Source: Alphaproteobacteria bacterium
GTDB lineage: Bacteria > Pseudomonadota > Alphaproteobacteria > Rhizobiales > Devosiaceae
Assembly: GCA_018818925.1 (NCBI GenBank)
Contig: JAHJQZ010000090.1
Span: 97,025-161,024, forward strand
Reading direction: 5' to 3'
Length of the DNA: 64,000 nt
Of this stretch, positions 45,650 to 55,711 are shown piece by piece. The notes under the pieces were generated by a model that made no database searches, was not told the origin of the DNA, and saw nothing but the letters and a program-made list of their open reading frames with translations. Both the position numbers and the translations under genes were made by a program. Within the stretch, counting starts at the first letter, position 1. Each line of letters starts with the position of its first letter.

Positions 45650-46972
45650 TCAGTTTTGATCGATCCCGTCAAAATAGGCGGCGATGCCGGCGGCGATCGC
45701 GTCGGCGGTCTCGTCGCGCCAGTCCTTGCGGGTCAGGTTGGCGACATCGGCCTCGTTCGACAGGAAGCCGAGCTCGATCAGGAGTGCCGGAATTTCGGGC
45801 GCCTGCAGCACGTAAAAATCGGCGCGGTGCAGCGGAATCTTCCTCAGGCGCGTGTGCGATTCGAGGCTTTGCAGGACGGCCTGGGCAGCCTGGAAGGACT
45901 TGCGCCGCGTTTCGCGCTGCATCAGTCCGACAAGGATCGAGGTCACCCGCTCGTCGCTGTCGGGCGGCACGAATCCAGCGATCAGGTCGGCGCGATTTTC
46001 CCGTTCCGCCAGAATCCGGTCGAGCTCGTGTGTTGCCTTCTCGTCGCGCATGTAGAGCGAGGTGCCGCGGATGGCGGTGTCCTCGAACTTGTCGGCATGG
46101 ATGGAAATGAACAGGTCCGCCTTGTTCGCCCGTGCCAGCGTCACACGGTCCTCGAGCTTGACGAAAGTGTCGGCGTCGCGGGTCATCGATACATCGAACC
46201 GGTTCATCGCCACCAGAAGACGCTGCAACTCGAGGGCGAAATCGAACACCACGTCCTTTTCCCTGATACCGTTGAAGGCTTCGGCGCCGCCGTCGATGCC
46301 GCCATGCCCGGGATCGATGACAATGAGCGGCCGCGGCGTGCCGGAAGTGATGGTCACCGGCGACGGGGCCGGCTGCGCCGCCGCCGTCGCGGCTTCGGCC
46401 GCGGCAGTGGCCGCATCCGCCGCCGCCTGCCGCGCCAGCGCCGCCTTGTAGTCCTCGGAGACGCGCTCGGCGAATCGCGCCGGCGAATCCGGGATGAGAT
46501 CGACGATCAGCCGCGCCGGCTGGTCGTCCACCGGCGCGACGAGATAGGCCTGCTGCACCTGGGCCGGTGCCGAAAGCGTCAGCGTGGCGCGCACCCGCCC
46601 CGCCTCGGCTTTGGCAAGCGCATAGACGCCGATCAGCCCGTCGCCGGCCGGCGTTTCATCGATCGGCGCCGCGAGTCCCTCCGCCCGCATGTCGACGACA
46701 ATACGGTCGGGACCGTTGAGCGCGGCAATGGCGAATTCGGTCACGGCGTTCAGATCGACGATCAGCCGCGCTCTTTCGTCATTGTTGAGAATACGCAGGC
46801 CCGCGACCTCGGGCGGTGGCGCATCCGCCTGCTCGGGTGCCGCGACAGCCGGCACATCCGCCGCGCCATCGGCCTGCGCCAACGCCGCCGGGACCGCCCA
46901 GCATAGCGCCAGGACCGCGAAAATCAGGGCGAAGCCTTGCTGCATGGCGCTTTTTCGGGGCCAGTCCGGCAT
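45650..46972 (-). CDS. amiC: N-acetylmuramoyl-L-alanine amidase (AmiC-type)
   Basis: A 440-residue exported zinc amidase that splits septal peptidoglycan. Signal peptide (residues 1-32, GFALIFAVLALCWAVPAALA), an AMIN domain (residues ~55-160) and Amidase_3 (residues ~215-430) with VIDPGHGGIDGGAEAFNGIR, the catalytic Glu in LLIELGFLSNEADV and the helix SIHADKFED. The start is ATG 46972 (MPDWPRKSAMQQ) with AGGA seven bases upstream; ATG 46945 also fits. It is divergent from rne. Confidence 0.94.
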   Translation of the reverse strand: MPDWPRKSAMQQGFALIFAVLALCWAVPAALAQADGAADVPAVAAPEQADAPPPEVAGLRILNNDERARLIVDLNAVTEFAIAALNGPDRIVVDMRAEGLAAPIDETPAGDGLIGVYALAKAEAGRVRATLTLSAPAQVQQAYLVAPVDDQPARLIVDLIPDSPARFAERVSEDYKAALARQAAADAATAAAEAATAAAQPAPSPVTITSGTPRPLIVIDPGHGGIDGGAEAFNGIREKDVVFDFALELQRLLVAMNRFDVSMTRDADTFVKLEDRVTLARANKADLFISIHADKFEDTAIRGTSLYMRDEKATHELDRILAERENRADLIAGFVPPDSDERVTSILVGLMQRETRRKSFQAAQAVLQSLESHTRLRKIPLHRADFYVLQAPEIPALLIELGFLSNEADVANLTRKDWRDETADAIAAGIAAYFDGIDQN

Positions 46973-47601
46973 GCGCGATCCTGCATTCGAGTGAGGGAAT
47001 CGGGGCGTTTCGCTACATAGCAGACCGAGCGCCTTCATGCTGCATCCGTTCTATCTCGACCCGTCCATACGCGACAGCCAAACTGACTTTCCTGTTGCCA
47101 ATTTGACGCAACCCACCTAAAGGCAGAAGCGTGGTGCAGTGTGCCGCACCTTCATGCACGCGCGACCGTCCGCCCTGATGGCGACATGGTTCGCGTACAA
47201 AAGAAACTAACGGGACACGCGGCGCCGCGCTGTGGCCACGCAGCGGGGAAGCGCCGGCCATCTCGGGCCATCGCCAATGGCGATGCGTTTCGCAGAACAC
47301 GGAACATGCACGCCGGATTTCAGGGTGCGCATTGTCCCGAAACGGAATTTCGGTCCGTTGCGGCCGAACAGAACAGCGACGCCGCGAGCGGCGTCGGCCG
47401 TTCGAACAGGGAAGATCGATATGGACGAATGCGGCGGAAGGAGCGGAATTCAATCGCGCGTCCGCCGCCTGCGTCATCCGATCTTCATCACAACCGGCGC
47501 CATGCGCGCCCTTTCAGACAACCAGAGCACCTCGCCCGGCGCCCTTGCGCAGCCCTCATGGCTGGCGGAAATGGGCGCGCGACGGTGTGGAGTAAGAATT
47601 G
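46973..47601 (+). other. Long structured leader region of rne
   Basis: 629 bases with no convincing gene. On the plus strand a possible promoter (TTGCCA, 17 bases, TAAAGG) lies near 47095-47123, leaving a leader of about 470 bases before rne. Hairpins are visible at 47269-47285 (CATCGCC-AAT-GGCGATG), 47337-47353 (CCGAAA-N5-TTTCGG) and 47377-47396 (CGACGCCG-CGAG-CGGCGTCG). In E. coli the rne leader mediates autoregulation by RNase E; the same is plausible here. Confidence 0.45.
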
Positions 47602-50364
47602 ATGTCAACCAAAAGAATGCTGGTGGATGCCACCCACCCGGAAGAAACCCGGGTTGTCGTGACGAGCGGCAACCGTCTCGATGAGTTTGATTTCGAAGCC
47701 GCCTCGCGTCGGCAATTGCGCGGAAACATCTATCTGGCCAAGGTCACCAGGGTCGAACCGTCCCTGCAGGCGGCCTTTGTCGATTATGGCGGCAACCGCC
47801 ACGGTTTCCTCGCCTTTTCCGAAATCCACCCCGACTACTACCAGATTCCCGTCGCCGACCGCGAGGCGCTGAAGGCCGCCGAGGCCGCCGCCGACGAGGA
47901 CGATGCCGTCGCCGAACCGGCGCCGGCCGACGAGCCGGAGGAATCCGAAGCCGCCACCGAGGACGAAAACGCCGAATCCGACGGTGCCAATGTGCAGCAG
48001 GCCGAAGCCGGGGACGAAAGCGTCGACGATGTCGGCGGCGACGACGCCATCGAGGAAGCGCAGAACCGCAAGCGCAACCTGTTCCGCAAGTACAAGATCC
48101 AGGAAGTGATCAAGCGCCGCCAGGTCATGCTGGTGCAGGTCGTCAAGGAAGAGCGCGGCAACAAGGGCGCGGCGCTGACGACCTATCTGTCCCTGGCCGG
48201 CCGCTATTCGGTGCTGATGCCCAATACCGCCCGAGGCGGCGGCATTTCGCGCAAGATCACCAACGCCGTCGATCGCAAGCGGCTGAAGGAAATCGCCACG
48301 GAACTGTCCGTGCCCGACGGCATGGGCGTGATCCTTCGGACCGCCGGCGCCGCCCGCACCAAGGCCGAAGTCAAGCGCGACTTCGAATACCTGATGCGGC
48401 TGTGGGAGAATGTCCGCACCCTGACCCTGACCTCGCAGGCGCCCAACCTCGTTTACGAGGAAGGCAGCCTGATCAAGCGCACCATTCGCGACCTTTACAG
48501 CAAGGATATCGGCGAGGTGCTGATTGCCGGCGACGCGGCCTATCGCGAAGCCAAGGACTTCATGAAGATGATCATGCCGTCCCACGCCAAGAACGTGAAG
48601 CCGTACAAGGAAGACCAGCCGATCTTCTCGCGCTTCTCGGTCGAATCCCAGCTCGACGCCATGTTCTCGCCGCAGGTCACCCTGCCGTCTGGCGGCTATA
48701 TCGTCATCAACCCGACCGAGGCGCTGGTTTCCATCGACGTCAATTCCGGGCGCTCGACCCGCGAGCACAATATCGAGGACACCGCCTACCAGACCAATCT
48801 CGAGGCCGCCGACGAAGTGGCGCGCCAGCTGCGCCTCAGGGATCTCGCCGGTCTTGTGGTCATCGACTTCATCGACATGATGGAGCGCCGCTCCATCCGC
48901 AATGTCGAGCGCCGTCTGAAGGACGCCCTCAAAAACGACCGCGCCCGTATCCAGGTCGGCCGCATTTCCCATTTCGGCCTGATGGAAATGAGCCGCCAGC
49001 GCATCCGCTTCGGCGTGCTCGAAAGCTCGACCCATACCTGTCCGGTCTGCCAGGGCGCCGGCATCGTCCGCTCGGTGGAAAGCCTGGCGCTGATGGTCAT
49101 GCGCGCCATCGAGGATCACGTTCTCAAGAAGAACGGGCAGGCCCTCAACGTGCGCGTGCCGACCGAAGTGGCCCTCTACATCCTCAATGCCAAGCGCGTC
49201 ACCCTGATGGATCTCGAAGCCAAGTACGACCTCGGCATCGCCATCACCGCCGATGACAAGCTCGTCGGCAACCATTTCCACATCGAGCGCGCCGAATCCC
49301 GCCTGCCCGGCGCCGAAGTGCCGCGCGCGCCCTTCGTCAAGGTGGACAGCGCCGAAATGCGCGACCTCGACGACGAGGTGGACGAAGACATAGCGGAAGA
49401 AGAAGAGACCGAAACCGTTGCCGCCGAAGACGACGCCGACGCTGCGGGCCGGTCGTCGCGCCGCCGCCGCCGCCGTGGCCGGGGCCGTGGCCGGACGGAA
49501 GCGGAGACCGCAATCGGGACCCGCGCCGACAGCGAGGCCGAGTCGGAGGGCGAAGCCGAATCGGAGGGCGAAACCGAGGAGGCCACCACCACCGGCGAGG
49601 ACGGCGAGCCGCGCAAGCGGCGTCGGCGCGGTCGCCGCGGCGGAAGGCGCAACCGCAAGCCGCTGACCGATCTGGTCGAAGGCGAGTTCGAGGCGCAGGA
49701 GGCCATCGAAGGCTGGCATCGCCCACCCCTGGCCGAACATGTCGCCAAGGCCGTCAACGATTTCGACGCCGGCGGCGTGCCGGTTCCGGACAATGATTTC
49801 GACGCGCCGGTCAAGCGTGGCAGGAACGAGACGCCGGCAGCCGAGGCCGTCGAACCGGCCGAAGAACCCGCCGCCGCGGTGCAAGCCGCGTCCGTGCCCG
49901 CCGGAGAGGAAAAGCCCAAACGCAAACCGCGCCGCTCCCGCCGCAGGGCGGGCGAGGCGGAGCCCGAAGCGCCGGCCGAGACCGAAGCGCCGGCCGAGCC
50001 GGTGAGCGCCCGCGCCGCCGAGGCGACGGCCGAGGATTCGGTCGCCGAGACGGCGCCGGCCAAGAAGCCGCGTCGGTCGCGCAAGCCGTCCGCCGCCAAG
50101 GCCGGCGAGGCGCATGCCGCGCCTGAACCCAAGGCCGCCGCCGAACCCGCCGCCGCGCCAAAGGTAAGCGAACCCGCCGAACGGGCCGAGCCGCGGAGCG
50201 CGGCCGGAGCGCCGGCTACCGAAGAAGCCAAGCCGCGTCGCCCGAAGCGCGAACTTCCCGAGGAGGGCATCGTCGTCACTTCCTCGAGCGCGGCCGAGGA
50301 AAAACCCGAGGACGACGACAAGAAGAAAAAGACCGGCTGGTGGCAGCGCGGCTTTTTCGGCTGA
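47602..50364 (+). CDS. rne: Ribonuclease E
   Basis: A 920-residue endoribonuclease, core of the RNA degradosome. The N-terminal S1 domain is interrupted by a long acidic insert (residues ~95-155) typical of alphaproteobacteria. The catalytic DNase I-like domain has SIDVNSGRSTREHNIEDTAY and VVIDFIDMM, and the zinc-link Cys480 and Cys483 are in TCPVCQGAG. From residue ~590 on the protein is a disordered tail with alternating acidic and Arg/Lys-rich blocks (RRRRRGRGRGR), the scaffold for RNA and partner binding. The start is ATG 47602 with GGAG upstream. Confidence 0.97.
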   Translation: MSTKRMLVDATHPEETRVVVTSGNRLDEFDFEAASRRQLRGNIYLAKVTRVEPSLQAAFVDYGGNRHGFLAFSEIHPDYYQIPVADREALKAAEAAADEDDAVAEPAPADEPEESEAATEDENAESDGANVQQAEAGDESVDDVGGDDAIEEAQNRKRNLFRKYKIQEVIKRRQVMLVQVVKEERGNKGAALTTYLSLAGRYSVLMPNTARGGGISRKITNAVDRKRLKEIATELSVPDGMGVILRTAGAARTKAEVKRDFEYLMRLWENVRTLTLTSQAPNLVYEEGSLIKRTIRDLYSKDIGEVLIAGDAAYREAKDFMKMIMPSHAKNVKPYKEDQPIFSRFSVESQLDAMFSPQVTLPSGGYIVINPTEALVSIDVNSGRSTREHNIEDTAYQTNLEAADEVARQLRLRDLAGLVVIDFIDMMERRSIRNVERRLKDALKNDRARIQVGRISHFGLMEMSRQRIRFGVLESSTHTCPVCQGAGIVRSVESLALMVMRAIEDHVLKKNGQALNVRVPTEVALYILNAKRVTLMDLEAKYDLGIAITADDKLVGNHFHIERAESRLPGAEVPRAPFVKVDSAEMRDLDDEVDEDIAEEEETETVAAEDDADAAGRSSRRRRRRGRGRGRTEAETAIGTRADSEAESEGEAESEGETEEATTTGEDGEPRKRRRRGRRGGRRNRKPLTDLVEGEFEAQEAIEGWHRPPLAEHVAKAVNDFDAGGVPVPDNDFDAPVKRGRNETPAAEAVEPAEEPAAAVQAASVPAGEEKPKRKPRRSRRRAGEAEPEAPAETEAPAEPVSARAAEATAEDSVAETAPAKKPRRSRKPSAAKAGEAHAAPEPKAAAEPAAAPKVSEPAERAEPRSAAGAPATEEAKPRRPKRELPEEGIVVTSSSAAEEKPEDDDKKKKTGWWQRGFFG

Positions 50365-50392
50365 TCCTTTTGCGTACAAAGTGAATCGAAAA

Positions 50393-50418
50393 GGGGAGGC
50401 TCCGGCCTCCCCTTTTTT
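50393..50418 (+). terminator. Intrinsic terminator after rne
   Basis: GGGGAGG-CTCCGG-CCTCCCC followed by six T residues, 29 bases after the rne stop. Confidence 0.9.
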
Positions 50419-50538
50419 CCTCGCTTCGCCGTCACGCTTTGCGTCGCTCGCGATCGCAGCCGCCATCATCCTGCCATTTCCCGACAGCATCTGCCGTCAT
50501 ATGATGACTTCGCTTCATCATTGGCCCTTCGTCCGCCC

Positions 50539-51255
50539 ATGTCCCGCACCGAACGTCTGTTCGACCTTCTGCAGATCCTCAGGGGTCACCGCCGTCCCGT
50601 CACCGGCCAGACGCTGGCCGACGAGCTCGGCGTCTCCATCCGCACGCTTTATCGCGACATCGCCACCCTGCAAGGCCAGGGCGCCGACATCGAGGGCGAG
50701 CCGGGGCTCGGCTATGTATTGAAGCCGGGGTTCATGCTGCCGCCGCTGATGTTTTCCGAAGAGGAGATCGAAGCGCTGGTCCTCGGCTCGAAATGGGTGG
50801 CCGACCGCGCCGATAGCCGGCTCGGCGCCGCCGCCAACCAGGCTCTCGCCAAGATCGGCGCGGTGCTGCCGCGCGACCTCAGGGACCAGCTCGAAACCAA
50901 CGGGCTCTATATCGCGCCGGGCCGGCCCATCGAGGCCGGTACCATCGATCTCGGCGTCATCCGCCAGGCGATCCGCCGCGAGCACAAGCTTGAGATCGAC
51001 TATGCCGATGCGGAAGGCAGACCAAGCAAACGCACCATCTGGCCATTCGTGGTCGGCTTTTTCGACCAGGTCCGCGTCATCGGCGCCTGGTGCGAATTGC
51101 GCGACGACTATCGCCATTTCCGCGCCGACCGCATCCGCGCCGTCGTCGAAACCGGCAAACGCTATCCGCGCCGCCGCCAAGCCCTGATCGCCGACTGGCG
51201 CGCCCGGCTCGATATTCCCGAGCAACACAAGCTGCCGGAATCCGACAGGAAATGA
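50539..51255 (+). CDS. YafY-family regulator (HTH_11 + WYL)
   Basis: 238 residues. The N-terminal winged HTH (TLADELGVSIRTLYRDIATL) is followed by a WYL domain (residues ~140-225). The canonical WYL tripeptide is replaced by the local sequence IWPFVVGFF, which is common in such regulators. It probably senses a nucleotide-like or small ligand. The start is ATG 50539 (MSRTERLFDLL). It may control the glyoxalase-fold gene 35 bases downstream. Confidence 0.88.
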   Translation: MSRTERLFDLLQILRGHRRPVTGQTLADELGVSIRTLYRDIATLQGQGADIEGEPGLGYVLKPGFMLPPLMFSEEEIEALVLGSKWVADRADSRLGAAANQALAKIGAVLPRDLRDQLETNGLYIAPGRPIEAGTIDLGVIRQAIRREHKLEIDYADAEGRPSKRTIWPFVVGFFDQVRVIGAWCELRDDYRHFRADRIRAVVETGKRYPRRRQALIADWRARLDIPEQHKLPESDRK

Positions 51256-51290
51256 CCTTAGCCTTGCGCATTCGCAATCGGAGACCCGCA

Positions 51291-51659
51291 ATGGCCGCCC
51301 CGTCCTTTCTCATCCTCTACGTCAAAAATCTTCACAAGAGCATTGAATTTTATAAGCGCGTCCTAGGAATGTCGCCAGCCGACCAGGCGCCCGGCTTCGC
51401 CATGTTCGTCCTGCCCAACGGGCTCAAATTCGCGCTGTGGCTGGCCGGTACGGTCGATCCGGAGGTCGAGACCGGCGGCGGCGGTGCCGAATACGGCATC
51501 GCGCTTCCGGCCAAAAGCGATCTTGCGGCAAGCTACGACGCCGCCCGCGCCGACGCGCTCAACGTCATCCAGCCGCCGACCGAGATGGCATTCGGGCTGA
51601 CCTATGTCGTCGAGGACCCCGACCGCCATCGCATCCGCTACTACGTGCCGGCGGCGTGA
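51291..51659 (+). CDS. VOC/glyoxalase-fold protein
   Basis: A 122-residue single-domain protein of the vicinal-oxygen-chelate superfamily (glyoxalase/bleomycin-resistance-like). Typical elements are FLILYVKNLHKSIEFYKRVL at the N-terminus and VVEDPDRHRIRYYVP at the C-terminus. Substrate unknown. The start is ATG 51291 with GGAG eight bases upstream. It follows the WYL regulator, suggesting that regulator controls it. Confidence 0.85.
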   Translation: MAAPSFLILYVKNLHKSIEFYKRVLGMSPADQAPGFAMFVLPNGLKFALWLAGTVDPEVETGGGGAEYGIALPAKSDLAASYDAARADALNVIQPPTEMAFGLTYVVEDPDRHRIRYYVPAA

Positions 51660-51675
51660 CCGGGCGGCCGGCGCC

Positions 51676-52821
51676 TCACCCAGCGACGAACCGTCCGATC
51701 CGCTCGAGCGCCTCGTCGATCTCGCCCGGCGTGCCGGCATAGCAGAAACGCATGTAGCGGTGGCCTTCGATACGGTCGAAATCCACCCCCGGCGCCGCCG
51801 CGACGCCCGCCTGCCTGAGCAGCGCCCTGGCAAAGACCATCGAATCGTTGGAGAAGCGGGAAATCTCGGCATAGTGGTAGAAGGCGCCGTCGCCCGGCGC
51901 CCCGTCGATGCCGAGCGCCGTAAGTCCGGCGGCCAGAACGTCGCGGTTGCGCCGATAGGCCAATTTTTGCGCCTCGGCATAGTCGGTGGCGCCGAGCGCC
52001 GCCACGGCCGCAATCTGGCTAAGAGTCGGCGCCGAGATGAACAGGTTCTGCTGCAGCATCTCGGTCTTCCTGACCAGCCGTTCGGGCAGCACCATCCAGC
52101 CGACGCGCCAGCCGGTCATGCAATGGTATTTCGAGAACGAATTGATGACCACGGCGTCGTTCGTGTGTTCGAGCGCGCTCGGCGAAGACGCGCGATAGTC
52201 GAGCCCGTGATAGATTTCATCCGAAATCAGCTCGATGCCGATCTCGACCGCGACATCGGCCAAACCATCGAGCTCGGCCCTGTCGAGCGCCGCCCCGGTC
52301 GGATTGGCCGGGCTTGCCAATAGCAGCCCGTCGAACGGTGTCGCCTCATGCGCCGCCCGCAGCGCCTCTGCCGTCAGCTTCCAGCCGTTTTCGGCGAAAA
52401 CCGGGATTTCGACCGGCGAAAAACCCATGCCGTAAATGGTGTTGAGATAGGCCGGATAGCCCGGCCGCGTCACCGCGATCCGCCCGCCCGCCGGGATGGC
52501 GGCGAGGAAGGCGAGCAGGAAACCGGCCGACGAGCCGGTGGTGACCACGATCCGCTCCGGATCGACGGCGACGCCGTGCTGGCGCTGGTAATGGACCGAG
52601 AGGGCCAGCCTGAGCGGCGAGATGCCCTTGGCCGGCGTGTAGCGCTGCGGCTGGTCGAGCACCGCCCTGACCGCCGCCCGCACTTCGGGCGCCGGCGGCG
52701 CACCCGGTTCGCCGGCGCTCAGGTGGATGATGCTGCGTCCCTCCGCCTCGAGGGCCTTGGCCTCGGCCAGGATTTCCATGACATGGAAGGGTTGCAGGCC
52801 GGATGTCGTCGTGTCAGTCAT
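51676..52821 (-). CDS. PLP-dependent aminotransferase, class I/II
   Basis: A 381-residue fold-type I aminotransferase related to aspartate/aromatic aminotransferases. The PLP lysine is in NSFSKYHCMTGWRVGWMV, the substrate-binding Arg in MRFCYAGTPGEI, and the SPANPTGAALD loop is present. The substrate is not clear from sequence. The start is ATG 52821 (MTDTTTSGLQPFH). It diverges from the M48 protease by 65 bases. Confidence 0.88.
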   Translation of the reverse strand: MTDTTTSGLQPFHVMEILAEAKALEAEGRSIIHLSAGEPGAPPAPEVRAAVRAVLDQPQRYTPAKGISPLRLALSVHYQRQHGVAVDPERIVVTTGSSAGFLLAFLAAIPAGGRIAVTRPGYPAYLNTIYGMGFSPVEIPVFAENGWKLTAEALRAAHEATPFDGLLLASPANPTGAALDRAELDGLADVAVEIGIELISDEIYHGLDYRASSPSALEHTNDAVVINSFSKYHCMTGWRVGWMVLPERLVRKTEMLQQNLFISAPTLSQIAAVAALGATDYAEAQKLAYRRNRDVLAAGLTALGIDGAPGDGAFYHYAEISRFSNDSMVFARALLRQAGVAAAPGVDFDRIEGHRYMRFCYAGTPGEIDEALERIGRFVAG

Positions 52822-52886
52822 CAAATCGTCCAAATGCCGCCCCAACCAGACCCTGAGGGGCGGCGCAAGAGAATGGGGCCAAACAG

Positions 52887-54257
52887 ATGACCGCTATCGC
52901 CAACGGGTTCAAGTCGCGACTTGGCCGCATGGCGTCTCTGGCGCTCTGCCTCGTCCTCGCCTTCACTCTGACGGCGACACCCGCCGGCGCCCAGGCCCAG
53001 ATCCGCATCATCCGCGACGCCGAGATCGAGAGCATGATCCGTGATTTCGCCATCCCGCTTTTCAAGGCGGCGGAAATCCCGTTCGAACCGACGGTCTACA
53101 TTGTCGCCGACCGCGCCTTCAACGCCTTCGTCGTCGAGGACGGCTCGATCTTCATCAATTACGGCACGCTGATCGAAGCCGGGAACGCCAATCAGCTCAA
53201 GGCCATTCTCGCCCACGAGATCGGCCATGTCGCCGGCGGCCATCTCGCCCGCATCCGCGAACAGATGAACATCAACGTCACGCTCCAGGCGGTCGCCATG
53301 GTGCTCGGCGCCGGTGCCGCCGCTGCCTCCGGCCTATCCGGCGGCCCTTCGCTCGGCGGCGTCGCCGCCGCCTTCATCCTCGCCTCGCAATCGGCCGGCA
53401 CGAACGCCCTGATGGCCTATCGCCGCTCCGAGGAAAGCGCCGCCGACGCCGCCGCGCTCAAGTTCCTCGAACGCTCCGGCCAGTCCGGCCGCGGGATGGT
53501 CGAGGTGCTCGAATACCTCAAGCGCGAGGAAGCCGCCGGCTATTCGAGCTATGTGCGCAGCCATCCCGAGGCCGGCCAGCGCATCGACCAGGTCAAGACG
53601 GCCGCCCGCGACCTGTCGCATTACGGCGACACGGGCAGTTCCCGCGACGACACGCGCCTCGAAATGGCCCGGGCCAAGGTCATCGGCTTCCTCGAAAGCC
53701 ACGCGACCGTGGTCAATACCTATCCCAATTCCGACAAGTCCCAGGCCGGGCGCTACGCCCGCGTCATCACCGCCTACAAGTCCGGGGCGGGCCTCTCCGC
53801 CATACCGGTGATGGCCGATCTGGCTGCCGCCTCCCCGTCCAATGCCTATTTCCAGGAGCTGCTCGGCCAGATGTATGTCGAGACCGGCAACCCGCAAAAG
53901 GCTGTCGCCCCGCTCGAGCGCGCCGTCAAGCTGGCACCCGACGAGCCGCTCATCCGCGTGCTGTACGCCCATGCCCTGATCGAGACCAGGAACGCCGCCA
54001 ATGTCAAAGAGGCGATCCTGCAATTGAAGCGCGCCGCCAACGAAGACAGCGATACCGTTTTCGCCTATACCCTGTTGTCTCGGGCCTATGCCGCCCTCGG
54101 CGAGACCGGCGAAGCCAACCTTGCCGCCGCCGAGGCGGCGCTCGGCCGCGGCGACGAGGGCATCGCCCTCGGCCTTGCCCGCAAGGCTCAAGAAGAATTG
54201 ACCGCGGGCACGCCCGCCTGGCTGCGTGCCGATGACATTCTGAGCCTTAATCGTTAA
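52887..54257 (+). CDS. M48-family periplasmic metalloprotease with TPR repeats (BepA-like)
   Basis: 456 residues. Signal peptide (residues ~12-36, ending TPAGAQA), M48 zinc protease domain with HEIGHVAGGH near residue 110 and the third ligand in RRSEESAADAAA, then a C-terminal TPR region (residues ~300-440). E. coli BepA helps assemble or degrade outer-membrane proteins. It begins a same-strand run M48-dsbA-aroQ-accB-accC-aat common in Hyphomicrobiales. Confidence 0.93.
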   Translation: MTAIANGFKSRLGRMASLALCLVLAFTLTATPAGAQAQIRIIRDAEIESMIRDFAIPLFKAAEIPFEPTVYIVADRAFNAFVVEDGSIFINYGTLIEAGNANQLKAILAHEIGHVAGGHLARIREQMNINVTLQAVAMVLGAGAAAASGLSGGPSLGGVAAAFILASQSAGTNALMAYRRSEESAADAAALKFLERSGQSGRGMVEVLEYLKREEAAGYSSYVRSHPEAGQRIDQVKTAARDLSHYGDTGSSRDDTRLEMARAKVIGFLESHATVVNTYPNSDKSQAGRYARVITAYKSGAGLSAIPVMADLAAASPSNAYFQELLGQMYVETGNPQKAVAPLERAVKLAPDEPLIRVLYAHALIETRNAANVKEAILQLKRAANEDSDTVFAYTLLSRAYAALGETGEANLAAAEAALGRGDEGIALGLARKAQEELTAGTPAWLRADDILSLNR

Positions 54258-54307
54258 CGCGCCTCGCCTATCGTGCCGGCGCCATCGCCTGACTGGAGAC
54301 CCCGCGC

Positions 54308-55159
54308 ATGTCGCGTCCCAACATCATCCTTTTGTGCGCCGTCGCCGCAATGGCCGGCGCCCTTCTCGCCAGCGTCTGGTTCCGTCCGGCGCCGGCACCC
54401 ACATCGGACGATATCCGCGCCATGATCGCCGAGGAGATCGCCAATGCCGACGTGACCGCCAGAATGGCGGCGACACCGGCCGTCGACGCGGCAACGCTCG
54501 ACCCGATGATCGAGAGCTACCTGCTCGCCAATCCGTCGATTCTCGAAAAGATGTCGGTGGCCCTCAACGCCGAACGCAAATCCGCCGAACTCGAACAGAA
54601 CCGCGTCGCCATTGCCGCCATTCACGACGACATCTTCAAGAATCCCGACCATGCCGTCGTCGGCAACCCCGAAGGCGACGTCATCCTGGTCGAGCTGTTC
54701 GACTATAACTGCTCCTATTGCCGGACCGCGGTCGGCGATCTCGCCGAGATCATCGCCGCCGATCCCGATCTCAAGGTGGTCCTGGCGGAATTCCCGATCC
54801 TGTCGCAGGGCTCGGTCGAAGCCGCCCGCGTCGCCATCGCCGTCAATCGCGCCGGGGCGGACTATTGGGATTTTCACTTGGCGATGTTCACCACCCGCGG
54901 TCAGGCGAGCAAAGAGACAGCCCTGGATGCCGCTGAGGCGCTGGGCCTCGACCGGAACACGATTTCAGCCGATGCCGATTCGGATGCGGTCAGCGAAATC
55001 ATCCAGAAATCCTACGATATCGCCCAGATTCTCTCGATCGCCGGCACCCCGGCCTATATCGTCGGCGACGAAGTGGTTTCCGGTGCCGTTGGTCCCGACG
55101 CGCTCAAAGAGCGGATCGCCAACCTGCGGGCCTGCGGCAGCACGGTTTGCGACGGCTGA
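54308..55159 (+). CDS. DsbA-family thiol-disulfide oxidoreductase
   Basis: 283 residues. N-terminal signal anchor (residues 6-24), a helical segment (residues ~35-105) that may mediate oligomerisation as in ScsC, and a DsbA-type thioredoxin domain with the active site CSYC (FDYNCSYCRTAVGDL) and the cis-Pro loop IAGTPAYIVG. It presumably makes or isomerises disulfides in the periplasm. Two further cysteines sit at the C-terminus (ACGSTVCDG). Confidence 0.92.
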   Translation: MSRPNIILLCAVAAMAGALLASVWFRPAPAPTSDDIRAMIAEEIANADVTARMAATPAVDAATLDPMIESYLLANPSILEKMSVALNAERKSAELEQNRVAIAAIHDDIFKNPDHAVVGNPEGDVILVELFDYNCSYCRTAVGDLAEIIAADPDLKVVLAEFPILSQGSVEAARVAIAVNRAGADYWDFHLAMFTTRGQASKETALDAAEALGLDRNTISADADSDAVSEIIQKSYDIAQILSIAGTPAYIVGDEVVSGAVGPDALKERIANLRACGSTVCDG

Positions 55160-55245
55160 AACCTTTTGCGGCAGGCTTTGCCTTTTTTGTGCAATTGCGA
55201 TAGTCCGCTTGCCACCGGGGCGACGGCGGTGGCAGAAACGGACAA

Positions 55246-55683
55246 ATGGTCAAGCGCATTCACATCCTCAACGGTCCCAACCTCAATCTGCTCGGGACTC
55301 GCGAGGCCGATATCTACGGCACGCTGACCCTTGCCGACATCGAGTCGTTATGCCGGGAGGACTGCGTCCGCCTCGGCATCGAGATGAGCTTCGCGCAGAC
55401 CAATTCCGAGGGCGAACTCGTCACCCTCATCCAGGCGGCGGGTGCGGCCGGCGCCGGCCTCGTCATCAATGCCGGGGCCTATACGCACACCTCGATCGCC
55501 GTGCACGACGCCATTCGCGCGGCCAGGGTCGTTGCCGTGGAGGTGCATCTGTCAAATGTCTACGCGCGGGAAGACTTCCGCCATCACTCGTACATTTCGC
55601 CGGTTGCGCGCGGGGTCATTTGCGGCTTTGGCGCGACCGGTTATAGATTGGCCATCTCGGCGCTTGCCGAAGAGCTGGACTGA
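55246..55683 (+). CDS. aroQ: 3-dehydroquinate dehydratase, type II
   Basis: A 145-residue dodecameric type II enzyme of the shikimate pathway. The family signature [20 protein letters not shown] is intact with its catalytic tyrosine in IYGT, and the catalytic histidine is in the C-terminal [20 protein letters not shown]. It lies 28 bases before accB, a conserved pairing. Confidence 0.97.
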   Translation: MVKRIHILNGPNLNLLGTREADIYGTLTLADIESLCREDCVRLGIEMSFAQTNSEGELVTLIQAAGAAGAGLVINAGAYTHTSIAVHDAIRAARVVAVEVHLSNVYAREDFRHHSYISPVARGVICGFGATGYRLAISALAEELD

Positions 55684-55711
55684 ACGCTTTGGCCGGGGAG
55701 ACGGTAACAAC

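Noticed and set aside
47605..50490. A 961-codon minus-strand open frame opposite rne
   Set aside because: It is antisense to a secure RNase E gene, and its Gly/Phe/Leu/Arg composition is that of a shadow frame; no known domain is visible.
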